A stretch of DNA of 64,000 bases. Origin: Lepidonotus clava (taxonomy: Eukaryota; Annelida; Polychaeta; Phyllodocida; Polynoidae). Location of the stretch: the NCBI GenBank assembly GCA_936440205.1, contig OW387149.1, positions 28,659,151 to 28,723,150 on the forward strand, given 5' to 3'. This document shows, piece after piece, positions 30,260-43,900 of this stretch; within the stretch, counting starts at the first letter, position 1, and each line of letters starts with the position of its first letter. A program made the position numbers and the translations under genes. Below the pieces are notes generated by a model, which was not told the origin of the DNA, made no database searches, and worked only from the letters and a program-made list of their open reading frames with translations.

Positions 30260-33200
30260 GTGAGTGCAAATTTAATCTAAAGGTAAAAGTGGATTGTTGC
30301 TTGGGATATTTGTGTTGGCCTCTAGGACAGTTACATAGTTACTAGGCCTAATATTGGAGATGTGACCTAGATACATTGTGTACCGTTTTGAGGCAATTAA
30401 TGCACTATTACCCTGCCGGTCAAAAAGGGTCACTCCCGTATGGGGGTCGGTGGAGCGAGAGGTGGATCAAGGTTGTATTTGACAATCCTTGTTTATGAGG
30501 CAATTTTTTACTCAACTTATTTTAAAACATGTTAGGAAAATTAAGGAAGAATGGTTGATTTAGTGTACAGCCCCTATATAAGATAGGCATCAACCCCCCC
30601 CCCCCCCCCCCCCCCCCCACTTACACTTACTCTTTGAAGGTTACTACCCACTGTCAAACTACCACCCTGCTTTTTGTGACTGACCACTCCTGAATTTTAG
30701 TTGGCCGCCCACCATTTTTGGGGGACACAGATCACTTCCCCTAAAATCAGGGTGTGTCTATACTGGAAAATATACAGAAATTACCAAAACTGCCTCAGAA
30801 AACTTGCAATCTTCTTTTTTTTTTGTGTGTGAAAATGTATAAGGTAGCAATTAAGCTAAGTTTAGGTATATTGTTCTATATGTAGTTAACAGCTCCCCCT
30901 TTTTTGCCTTAAAAGTGGTCAACGCCCCTCAATTTTGACATGCACCACCCCCACTTCGGCAGTCCACTTGGCAGTGGGTACCTTTCCTAACCTAAGTGCC
31001 CCCCCCCCCCCCCCGGGCATCAAAACCATTGACTTCTATACTTAAATCGAACCAGAACCGTAGACATACACATATATCACATTATCCCGCATGTTCCACA
31101 GACTGGGTGGGACTTCTGCATCACGGAGCTGTATTCTACTCCGGGGCTGCCTGTTGGACCACCTTTCCTTGCAGTCATCTCATCCCCCATAGATTTGATC
31201 ATAGTAATGTGTGCAAGTCAAGGACATGTGCTGGTCCTGATACAGCTGAAATAGGCCTACTGCACCTTTTGCATCATCATTATCGTCGCCACTTTCAATA
31301 TATTAGACATACTTTTAAAGTACTTCAAAATTGAAAGAAAGAAAAGATCATGGAAACATGTGATAAAATTATGCCATTTTTTTGACTCTCAGGTGAGTAA
31401 AAAGGGTCCCAGAGACGTTCCAACCCACGTCACCATGGACACCCCCCAGTACTGTAACGTGCCCCCGGTCTCCGCCAGGGACATCCCGGGCCAGGACGCG
31501 CCCCTACCGGCTAGGGCCGACACCAGCACCAAGGGCGGCCCCCAGCGGAGAAGGCCCACGGCCAAGAAGGAGAAAAGCCTGTATTATCGCCCCATGACCT
31601 ACACCGTGGAGGAGGCCCCGCCCTGGATAGTCTGCATCTTCCTGGGATTTCAGGTGAGGTTTCCATTGCAGGGGTAGGCGCGGATTTAGGGGGCGTTCCA
31701 GGCGTGCGCCCCCTACTTTTGACCAAATATTAAATTTTTTAAGGTAAAATTCCTGCCCCCAGAGGGTGCGGGAACAAACTTTGCTATAGCACGCCCGCCC
31801 CCCGGCGTGCTATAACAAAGGTAAGCAGTACTATAGCTATTCAGGCAGTGCTATAGCTATTCAAAATCCTCGATCCGTCCCTGAGGGGTGGATGGGGGGA
31901 TCTGAATATGAATTCCTGCTGAGAGCGACTTCCCATCAGAACACAAATATTTAAAGCACCCCAAATAATTATTAGAACTTGACCAGATTTTGGTGATCAC
32001 CATGTGGCCATGTGTGAGTGAGTTATATATCTAAAATGTGTGCATTTAGGCCTATTTACCTTGATATATTAAGCAATGTCGATTGCTTAACGTTTTTTTA
32101 TATAAACATTTACTGCAAGAATGCCATTGTTATGCTTTTTAGAAAAAAAAGAACTGAAATGAATGGTAAAAGAAAAATCGTCGATATGGAATCCAGTTTA
32201 ATTCTATGATCATCTGCACAACAGGATCTGCATTGTTTAGATCTAGGCAGTTAGACACAACATTGACAATTTTTGTGTCCGCAGTGCTATTTGAACTACT
32301 TGTTTGGCTAGAAATATTAAAATATGCGTATCCTGAAAGTTGTTGCCAACTGGGGGTTCTGATAATTTTGAAAATGATGCCAGTTATTATGTACAGCTGA
32401 ACTATAGAGGTTTAATATCCATTTACAGTAACTAGCGCTCTGCGGAGTGCTGCAGTGTTCATGTGCTTACCTACGTACCCTGACGCTTTCCCCTTGCACT
32501 CTTTACCTGTAGTAAGAAGAGTTACACTCTTAGCCCCGATGTTTGGTTCTGTCAAATGTCCCTGTTTAGTCAACCAGGAATAGTTAAGAATATACATAGA
32601 TCATCAAAAACGAATGAAAAAGAAGCATACCCATTGAATGCTGCAATCAGAAATAGGAAATAATTAATTGATAAGGAAAAAAGCGACCCCTAATTCAACC
32701 AGAAGTTTAGTCACATTGCTCAGTGGGTTCCCCCCATTAGTATTCCTTTCCACCCTGCCTGTTAAGGCCGTTACCTGGAGGGTGTAAGGTGACGGATACA
32801 GCATGGATCACCACAAAGGTCAATAGCACTCAATGGGATCTTCAGTAGGGCGTGAAATTAGTGTTTCTTTGAGATTTTTTCAAAGGTTTTTATGTGCAAT
32901 ACTCATAATGGTGATCTTTGGTTTTCAGGCTTATCATAATAATGATAAGCATAATCTATATGAGTGTTGATAAAAACAATATGATTGCAGCATCTGATAT
33001 TTTACTTACCGTTATATGACTATAATTATAGAATTATACTATAGTATGACTCTCTCTGTATGCTAATGTGTTATAAGAGTTACTCCTCAATTACATAATT
33101 TTCCCTTGATCTACTGATGCTTATGCTAGATATTCAACATTAAAAACGTGATTCAAAGATGAAAAGCTGGACACACAATTTCGAACATGAAGTGGGATTG

Positions 33201-36200
33201 CATTGCAACATTGATTCATTGTGAGCATGGATTTTCTATCCATTGCATTGCACCCTGCGACTAAGATAAAGTAATTCATGTGTAGCAATTATAGACCCTT
33301 CACCCTTACTTAATGTTCCAGCATTACCTCATCATGTTCGGGGCGACGGTGGCTAACCCTATGGTGATGGTGGGTCCTCTGTGTATAGCGTCTGATGACA
33401 CCGAGACCAAGGCCCAGCTCATCGGGACCATCTTTGTGGTCGCTGGAATAAGTACCATCCTTCAGGCCACTGTGGGGGTCAGGTAAGGGTCTCTTTTCTT
33501 ATGAACTTTCATTTAGGCCTCTGGTAGGGGACAGGGCAAAAAGGAACTGGCCGTGCATGTACCTGAAGGTTCACCATTGTTCATAACTGTATCATCCCTT
33601 TGTGCTTTTACCTGCAGGTTACTGATTGTCCATAACTGTACTATCCCTAGAGCTGTCTATTGATGTGAAGGTTGCCCATCGTTCACAACTGTACCACCCC
33701 TCTATCTATTTACCTACAGGTTGCCCATCATTCACAACTGTATCATTCATCTGTCTATTTACCTGCAGGTTGTCCATTGTTCACAATTGTATCAATTCTC
33801 TGTCTATCTACCTGCAGGTTTTCCATGGTTCATAACTTCGTCATCTCACCAACTACCTACCTGCAGGTTTTCCATGGTTCATAACTGTATCATTCCTTTT
33901 TCTTTCATTTACTTGCAGATTGCCCATCTGTCCCAATTGTATCACCCCTCTGTCTATTCACCTGCATTGCCCATCTTTCACAATTGTATCATCCCTCTAT
34001 CTATTTACCTGCAGGTTGCCAATCAGTCATAATTGTATCTTTCCTCTCTTTACCTGCAGGTTACCCATCGTTCAGGGCGGAACGTTCACCTTCGTTGCCC
34101 CCAGCATGGCCCTCCTGAGCCTCCCCAAGTGGAAATGTGTTCCTGATTTGCCAGGTATTTTTTCGTATCCTTTAATTATGAGGTTTATCAGGCCCATTTA
34201 GACCTTGCGCATAGATGTTATTTGATCACGTGTTGGTGATCGTCACCATAGGGTAATCATGACTATGGCTACAATACAAATCCAAAATTTGGAAATGCTT
34301 TTTGATTATTGTTGATTATGACTTGAAGATTTTGTTTTTTATTTTAAGTGGCATAGATATTTCTTCTAAATGCTTCATAACACCCTGGTAGGTAATGTTG
34401 CCTATAAAGTCATCTGTTTAGATAGTGTTGTCCAGCAGCAATTAAAGACAGGTAATGCATTTTTGGTTTCTTATCAGTGGTGGACGGTCTAGCTTGACCC
34501 CCAAGTGGCTTGACCTCAGGACAGTGTAGGCCCCCATGGTACAATTCAATAAGGATGTTTTTTGTTAAGTAATTTGCCATCACAAACTATTCACCCCTGT
34601 CTCCCCTCTCACCAGGGCCAATGGCAATGACTGGTAACCTGACAGTCACAGAGGCCTATGTCGCAACCACCACCACCATAGCCGACAACTTCACAGCCAC
34701 TGCTGAGCCCGCAGAGCCAATGTGGCTGCCCAGGATCAGGGAGGTAGGTATGCATTTTGCAGCTGGTTACTTACTAACGGCCAGGGTTGCCAGTATCCAG
34801 AGAATTTCAGGTTTTTACTGGATTTTTTTTGCTAAAGATTCTATAGTTCACCACCTCATATTAACTTAATTACATATGTATTGATGTATAAAGAAACTGT
34901 TGACATTTGAAAAGTTAATCGTTCAGTTTCTTTCTTAGGTCTCACTGGCACAGTGGCGGATTTAGAGGGGGCGCAGGTGCACGCGTCCCCACCTTTTTTT
35001 TGCCCAAATCTAGACTTTTTAAATGAAAAATTCGGCCAAAAAGTAATCAAGGCAATTTTTTCCACAAGTGCCCCCCCCCCCCTTTTTTTTTTCCAAATTC
35101 CTGACTCCGCCACTGTGGCATACTTGTAAAGCCTATATAATATATTCCACTAGGTGATAGCCGGTAATTGGTAATTCATAACTTTTACCAGTATTACACT
35201 GTATGTCAAAATACCTTCCATCCTACATGTCATTGAAAGACCCTAAACAGTTACTTCTAATGGTATATGGCACGTCTACTCATCCATATTTCCACTGAGG
35301 GGTTTTGATATCAGGCGCGAAAATCAGCTAGTGGAACACTGCTTTAAGAGTCATACATATAAACCACAAAAATGAAAACAAAATAAAAAGGTGTATTTAG
35401 TTTCTATCTTACACCTGTTATGATAATGACAGTCAGTTGTTCAGGCATTACATGTAATGTCCCTGAGTCAAACTATAGTGCTGCCAGCTGCATTCTCATT
35501 ATGTTTGCACCATGCATTTATCAATATGAGTGAGTAAGTGAGTAATGGATGCTTTACACTGTTTTGACAACTAAGGTCATTTTTACAGCGAAAACAGGTT
35601 GGGACAAATTCTGCCTTTGGTGATCATATCTATGAGTTGAAGTTGAGAGGGTAGGCAAACAGCAGGGGATCAAAATCTGGAAACCTTTTTTCTGTACCTC
35701 ATCCTTTAGTGAATCCAGCACCAACCAGGAATTGAACCCAATGAACCACTTGGTCAGTGCTGGGTCCCCCCTATTGTCACCTTATAAGATCAGCAGAGGC
35801 TACTGGGGGCCTATATTCTTTCCTGGAACCCCCAAGGGGTTTTATTAAAATGATATGTTACAGCAACGTTATAGTTACAAAAAATTGTGAGTTGATAGTG
35901 CATGCCTACACACAGTCGGTCTAGAAATCTCTTCAAAAATCGGCAATGCATAAGCATTATCCACCATTAATCAACCAGCATATTCCACAAATTTTAGCGC
36001 CAATCAATTGGCCGACTTCGTCAAATTCGCCTAGTTGGTAGTGGGCTTTACCTTCAAACGTCCCACCAATGCTTCTAAAACAAAACTGAAACATTTGTAT
36101 CTTTTCTCTAACCACCGCTTTTCTTGCCCAGATCCAGGGTGCGATCATCGTGTCGTCGCTGTTCCAGGTGGCCATCGGCCTGTCGGGGGTGGTGGGCCTG

Positions 36201-39200
36201 ATGCTCCGGTTCATCGGGCCCCTGTCCATCGCCCCGACCATCTCCCTGGCCGGTCTCGCCCTCTTTGAGGTGGCCGCCGCCAAGTCCCAGGGACAGTGGT
36301 GGATCACGCTAGTGTGAGTACAATGGCATATTAGGGAGTTTTAGCACCTCCGACGCATCCCATAAACGTAAACGTAACGTATCACCTATCTCAGCCACAT
36401 ATATTCCTTGCAGAAATGTGGTATAAGAATACTATACTTTGGCACATGTGATCTATATCAATGTATGTAGGTATTGTATTTTGGGGGCTGTATATCTACT
36501 ATACACCATGGAAGTTTGGCGATGCGCTTTTGTATGGAGATACGTCAAATTTGCTAAAACTCCCTAATTATAGCAAGAAGTGCTGCGGGGGGCGTCCGAG
36601 GGTGGCTGAACGACCCATAGGGGATCGTCACTTACCGAGGGCAAAGCCCATGGTTTGTACAATCCCAATAGTTTGCATGGCCACCTCAGGATGACCCCAA
36701 AGTTGCTTCTTTATTTTATCACCCAAACAAAATGAAAAATAATGTTAAAAAGCATGAAAACAATGAGCGGTATGTACGGCCTGTCAATACGCAGTACCCC
36801 CTGTACGCACCGCTCGTCAGCAGTGCGGGTGATAAAATCATTTTCAGATCTGTATATGGACGTTTTTACTGCTAGATTAGGAGGGTCATAGTATATTACC
36901 TTGTAAGATTATAAATATTTGTCGCTTAGGTGAATAAACATTAGCTAGAAACGATAGATACGGAGTACTTCATTAGAATATATCTTATTATGTTAAGTGC
37001 AACAAACTTTCGAAATTCATTTTTTCTGTGTCTAAATTCTATCAGATTTCGATCTTAATGTTCATGGGGTAACCAGAAAATAATTATGTAGTAAAGAGTC
37101 ACTCACTTATCATACATCAATTCTGCTATAAATTGTGCCAAATATCAACGCAGTTCCCTGCTCCTCTTAGTGAGTCTTAGCCTTAAAGATAATTCTACCT
37201 AGTACGAGCACCGCCACTGCTGCTTTTCAGTGGACGCCTTTTTGTGCTATTTACAGAATATTGAGATAAAAAAATAATTAGTTGTATCAATTCCATCAGC
37301 AACATAATGAATACCTTCTTCCTTGGAACTTTGTGTCAGCAAGTTTTTTATTTTTTTTTTAATGTATTATTTTTTTAAAAAAGGAAAATGAATTATATTT
37401 TTCTACTTATTCCAGGACGGTGGTGCTGATCGCAGCCTTCTCACAGTACACCAAGAACATCAAGATTCCCTGCATCAATTTTGACAAAGAAAAAGGATTC
37501 ATGGCAGAGCCCTTCCCCGTCTTCCGACTCTTCCCTGTAAGTACTGAATCATTGTTGTATAGTATACCTACGCATATCGCTTGCCTGAAATAGAATAGTA
37601 CATTGCAAGAGGCAAGCTAAAAATGGTATGAAATACAAGTCAATACACCAAGGATTGTGCATTTTTTGAGCCATACTTTTCTTTCTTTTTCTTAACCACA
37701 ATCACTGGAACAATGTTCTCTCTCTAGGTATTATAACAGAAAGTGTAAATTATGCAATACGCAATACATAGAATACAATGAAGACTTGTCACTATGTTAT
37801 ATATAGTATATTTAAGTGACTGATTTGCACCATGCTATGTTAAACATTGGTATATAATTTATCAGTTTTCATCAAATATTTTATTACTGTTTCGAAGCCT
37901 TTAACTGATCTCTATTCCTTGTATATTTCTGGACAATCTATGCCATTTAAGCACGTGAAATTTCCCATACTTGTCTAAAATTCAGTTTTTAGGTCCTTGT
38001 TAACAAAGGGTCAACAGCGGACGCTTATAAATGCAATCGGCCTTTGTGGAAAATGTCATAACCATAAAATGCATTCAAAAGTCGGTAAACGTGTTTAATC
38101 AGGGTAATAGACAGTTAATCATATGCTTCACTTTATGTTATAATTTATTAGATATATGACTTGGAGGAAAGTGGTTATATATCACACTATGCTAAGCCAA
38201 AAACACTATCATTCTCTAATAAGAAAATATTTACTACTCATTTGGAGCCTACTTTACAAAGTATGTACTGATATTTTGGAAATTCTATTTCGTAAAATGC
38301 GCAAAGTGCATACATTTTCCTTTTGTATCCACCTAGTATTGGCATAGCCATAATTATATATTCTCATAATACTATAATTATGTACGAGTATTAGAAAAAC
38401 ATAAGACCTGCGCAAAGATTCCAAACCCTCTCAGTTGCTTACGGCCGTTTTGTGACGTCGTAATACTGGTGATATCGTCTCTGCAGACCTGAATGACAAA
38501 TCATGAAGTTTGTTATCAGTCAGTCAGTCAGTCAGTCACATCATTGGTAATAGTCTGGATTCCTCACTAGGTGATCCTGGCCATAGGCATAACGTGGGCG
38601 ATCTGCGCCATTCTGACGGCTGCTGGGGTCTTCTCGTTAGGTGCAAAGGCGGGTACGGCCAACCAGCTGGACGTCCTGGAGAAGGCCGCCTGGTTCAGGC
38701 TCCCCTACCCAGGTACAGTCTTACTCTACTTTACTCATATCTTTTTCCCAAGCCATTTAGGTTTCCATCTGGGATTCTATAGTGTTTTTTTGTAATTGGG
38801 GAGGTTCAAAGGCTGATTCACGGCAATCACTTTAAGTTTAGAAGTTTTAAGTTTGCAGCATCGGTAAGGAAATTAAATCTGCTTTTGAACGGTATATTGG
38901 CCGCTTTTATATACTGAATACTTATCAAAGTGTTCTTTCTGAAAATGGTTTTCTATGGCTGGATTGGGGCCTAAAGGGTCTAACTTTATCCATTAACCTT
39001 AAAATACACATTATCTTCCAGACGTGGTATAATTATAAGCAAGCTGGTGAAAGTAATTACAATGGTGGTGGAAATAACAAAATTTAACGTTATTTTATTT
39101 GCGCACCCCCACCTTTTCAAAAAGCTGTATCCGCCACTGCTAGACACCAAGCTTGGCTGGTAACAAGTTACTCAGCATTTTTGTAATAAGTTTCAATTGT

Positions 39201-40868
39201 TATGTAACATATCTACTTCAGGTCAGTGGGGTGTGCCCACTGTGTCCTCGGTCGATGTGTTCGGCCAACTCACGGGGGTACTTACCTCCATATAGTATTG
39301 TCTACCCTTAAGACCCCTCCTCCTCCCTTCAGGTCAGTGGGGCGTGCCCACCGTGTCCTCGGCCGGTGTGTTCGGCCTGCTGCCCGGGGTACTAACCTCC
39401 ATATAGTATTATCTATCCTTAAGACCCCTCCTCCTCCCTTCAGGTCAGTGGGGCGTGCCCACCGTGTCCTCGGCCAGTGTGTTCGGCCTGCTGCCCGGGG
39501 TACTAACCTCCATATGATATTATCTATCCTTAAGACCCCTCCTCCTCTCTTCAGGTCAGTGGGGCGTGCCCACCGTGTCCTCGGCCGGTGTGTTCGGCCT
39601 GCTGCCCGGGGTACTAACCTCCATATAATATTATCTATCCTTAAGACCCCTCCTCCTCCCTTCAGGTCAGTGGGGCGTGCCCACCGTGTCCTCGGCCGGT
39701 GTGTTCGGCCTGCTGGCCGGGGTACTTATTTCCATATAGTATTGTCTATCCTTAAGACCCCTCCTCCTCCCTTCAGGTCAGTGGGGCGTGCCCACCGTGT
39801 CCTTGGCTGGTGTGTTCGTTCTGCTGGTCGGGGTACTAACCTCCATATAGTATTGTCTATCCTTAAAACCCCTCCTCCTCCCTTCAGGTCAGTGGGGTGT
39901 GCCCACCGTGTCCTCGGCCGGTGTGTTCGGCCTTTTGGCCGGGGTACTTACCTCCATCGTCGAGTCGGTCGGAGACTACTACGCATGCGCGAGGATGGCC
40001 CGAGTTCCGCCTCCTCCTGTTCACGCTATCAACAGAGGTGAGGATGTCAGCCATGTTATATAGCCATGCTTATTGACACTTGAAATTTCCACAAATAAAA
40101 GTAACAATGTGTTCTTTTTACGGCTATTTTGTTTTTTCTCTCTCAATTGGTTGTAAAGGGGATTCTATATTTTAAAAAAAAAGATAAGAGTTTCCGAAAC
40201 TGTATGTCTTCCTAGATCGGATCAGGAAGAAACAGCCATCAGCCACAGAGAATGTTTTGTTTTTTATGTGGTTTCCTGTGTCTCAGATCTATTGCATATT
40301 GCATTCGTCACTTAGACCTTGTGACTCCCGAAATAGGGACTGAAACCAGGATGAGTCTCAGGCGATGGGCCAGGTCTTAGAACTCGATCTTTTTAAGTAG
40401 ATACACCCGGACCACGTCTATTCTCTCAATTTATGTTATTTTTTTATTGACGTGTGCTTTTTTATAAGTATCTGTGCAGCTATTTGAATTGGAATCACTC
40501 AATGATATCTTATATAGAACATGCAGGTCTGTTCATAGATCCATTAGGTTAAATTATCTTGCATATTATAATAATATGATGGTTTCAAATTGGAGAAGTG
40601 TTGATTGTAGACCTATGTGATTGACACATCATTTCTTCTTACAGGCTTTTACCAACTATCAAATAGCCCAAGCTGCGGTTGATTGTATTGCTCCCCAAGA
40701 TAGAATGAACTATGTTTGGAGAAATAAACATGAATGAATCGGCCCTTGGCCCTTGAGATTTAAATCCGTCCCTGTACATGGATTTTTTTTTTACTTCAGT
40801 ATCATTTATTTAACCTTGATTCGAATTAGAGTTGGTTTTTATAAATTCTAGCAAATTGTGTGTGTGTG

Positions 40869-40926
<58 letters not shown>

Positions 40927-43900
40927 CGCAGTTCATTTTCAATTAAGTACAGCAGACAAGAACGAAACTAAAAATGGAAAAAAAGAGAAGCGTGGCTGCC
41001 TTTCATCAACGATTTTTATCCAGTATACTTTAAATAAACCAGTCACAATACACCTTTGTCATGAGTCTGTCCAGTGCACCCTCCACATATAGTTCTATGT
41101 TCAAACATTTGCCCTGATATTGATGTTACAGGTATAGGCATAGAGGGCATCGGCTGTATCCTGGCCGGGGCCTTCGGGACGGGCTCGGGGACGACCTCCT
41201 ACAGCGAAAACATCGGGGCCATAGGGATAACCAAAGTAAGTATAGACGATGTGCAAAATGACGCCGCACCTCCCAAAATGGGCTAGGCACCATATTGGTG
41301 ATAGATCTGAATGTAGTTCTATTATATTCACAATACTAAAACATCTATGAGATGTTTTGATATATGATTTACCCAAAGCGAATTCATGAATTCATAACTA
41401 ACAATTATTATATATCCAAAAGGGATAAGCATCATAGTCCTATAGCTGTGGTGAAATGTTGACCACCAAAATCTGGCCAGGTGACCCTGTCTGCAAGAGG
41501 TCTATAGCAAAGACGGGATATATATTATGTACAAGGCTATTTCTCGTTCATGTACTAAGCAATCATCAAGGTATAAGTATACTTACATTACGAGGGTTTC
41601 AGGAATACAGGGGTGGATACAGAATTTTCAGAAGGGAGGTCAGCATTATTTAAGGCTAAGTACTAAAATGATGTGTGTTCGCACAAACACATGCGGCATT
41701 TCCCCCTCTTTTTGTAGTTTAGGGGTCCACCAAAAGGGAAGTCAGGACCCCCTGCACCCCCCCCCCCTGGACCCCCTTCCTTGATTCGCCCCTGGAATGC
41801 TATTCTACATGTTTGTTTTCAGTGTTCTGTAGAAACCCCGCTATACGGGTATTGTCTGTTCCAGATGGGCAGCAGGAGGGTGATACAGTGTGCTGGGGTC
41901 ATTCAACGTTCTGTAGAAGCCCATCTATACTGGTAATACCTGTTCCAGGTGGGCAGTAGGTGGGTGATACAGTGTGCTGGGGTCATTCAGCATTCTGTGT
42001 AAACCTACCCATTCTGGTATTGTCTGTTCCAGGTGGGCAGTAGGTGGGTCATACAGTGTGCGGGGGTCATTCAGCGTTCTGCGGTAACAACCTTTATTAC
42101 ACCTTAGGTTGATACAAGTTTAGTAGTTAAGAGTTTAACCCAGGGCGATACAAACCTGGGTAATAACCAGCCTTGTATCGCACTGCAGTGTGATACAGAA
42201 ACTTTATATTTTTCTAAAATTCATGAAAAAATGAAATCATTAAGAAATAAAAAATCTAACATATGCATCATCTGTACAACGTTCATAGCTACATTTTACT
42301 GCTTACTATTTGTGGATTTGATGGATATCAAAAGAGTTATATGAAAAAAACATTTTAAAAAATGTGCAGCATCACAGTCGCACCATTACTGATTGCTGTG
42401 CATCCTTCCTTGGGAGCTCAGATCTACCAGAAAAGGTATAATAAATCCATAACCAACCTCAAAGGGAGTACTCGGGCAGTAATCACCCCTCGCCGGGACC
42501 CCGATATCAGCCCTCGGCCGGCCCTTCGGGCCCTGGCCTCGGGCTGATATCGGGGTCCCGGCTCAGGGTGATAACCACCATCGTACTCCCTTCTTGGTTG
42601 GTTATATGTATATACTGGTATTGTCTGTTCCAGGTGGGCAGTAGGTGGGTCATACAGTGTGCGGGGGTCATTCAGCGTTCTGTGGTAACCCCCTATACTG
42701 GTATTGCCTGTTCCAGGTGGGCAGTAGGTGGGTGATACAGTGTGTGGGGGTCATTCAGCGTTCTGTGTAAACCTACCCATTCTGGTATTGTCTGTTCCAG
42801 GTGGGAAGTAGGTGGGTGATACAGTGTGCGGGGGTCATTCAGCGTTCTGTGATAACGCACCTATACTGGTATTATCTGTTCTAGGTGGGCAGTAGGTGGG
42901 TCATACAGTGTGCCGGGGTCATTCAGCGTTCCATGGTAACCCCCTATACTGGTATTGACTGTTCCAGGTGAGCAGCAGGTGGGTGATACAGTGTGCTGGG
43001 GTCATTCAACATTCTGTGTATACCCCCCATACTGGTATTGACTGTTCCAGGTGAGCAGCAGGCGGGTGATACAGTGTGTGGGGGTCATTCAGCGTTCTGT
43101 GTATACCCCCCATACTGGTATTGACTGTTCCAGGTGAGCAGCAGGCGGGTGATACAGTGTGCGGGGGTCATTCAGCGTTCTGTGGTAACCCCCTATACTG
43201 GTATTGTCTGTTTCAGGTGGGCAGTAGGCGGGTGATACGGTGTGCGGGGGTCATTCAGGGTTCTGTAGATACCCACCTATTTTTTCATTTTTTAGGTTCA
43301 AATTTTTATTTCTGACATGAAATCGTACATACAGCAGTTCGGTTTTCATTTCATATCAGTAAAAACATTTTTGACAAAATTAATCACTTTTTACAAAATT
43401 AAAGGTATAAATAAAGTTAAACTATACAATCTATACCCTATGAAGGGTATTGAAATTACAGAAGCTCTCCATATATTACTGACAATGATTTTCATGACTA
43501 AAATAATTCTAGCATCTAATACTAGCACTAACAAAATTTCTATTTATTTAACAGTTCATGACACAGAAGAAAACCCCAGAAAAAAAATCTTTTAACTCCC
43601 CAGTATATAGAATAAAAAGGATCCAAACAATATAATAACCTCTGATCAAACTAGTTTATCCTTAAGTGTCTGTTATATATTATACTTGTAAGCAGAGAAC
43701 GTACCAATATTTTTACTGGTGTTGACTATTCCAGGTGGGCAGTAGGCGGGTGACACAGTGTGTGGGGGTCATTCAGCGTTCTGTGTATACCCACCTATAC
43801 TGGTATTGACTGTTTCAGGTGGGCAGTAGGTGGGTGATACAGTGTGCGGGGGTCATTCAGCATTCTGTGTAAACCCTCCTATACTGGTATTGTTTGTTCC

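Noticed and set aside
35690-35770. Second tRNA-like stretch with a GGGTTCAATTCC box on the minus strand
   Set aside because: B-box-like only. No A box at proper spacing and no cloverleaf.
39226-40041. 271-codon open frame across exon 9 and its decoys
   Set aside because: It is in a different frame from the conserved SLC23 exon and exists only because the 111-bp period is a multiple of three.
40640-40735. Possible alternative terminal exon in SLC23 intron 9 (CTTACAG acceptor, AATAAA)
   Set aside because: Reads into a stop within a few codons and has no family similarity; could be a cryptic poly(A) exon but unsupported.
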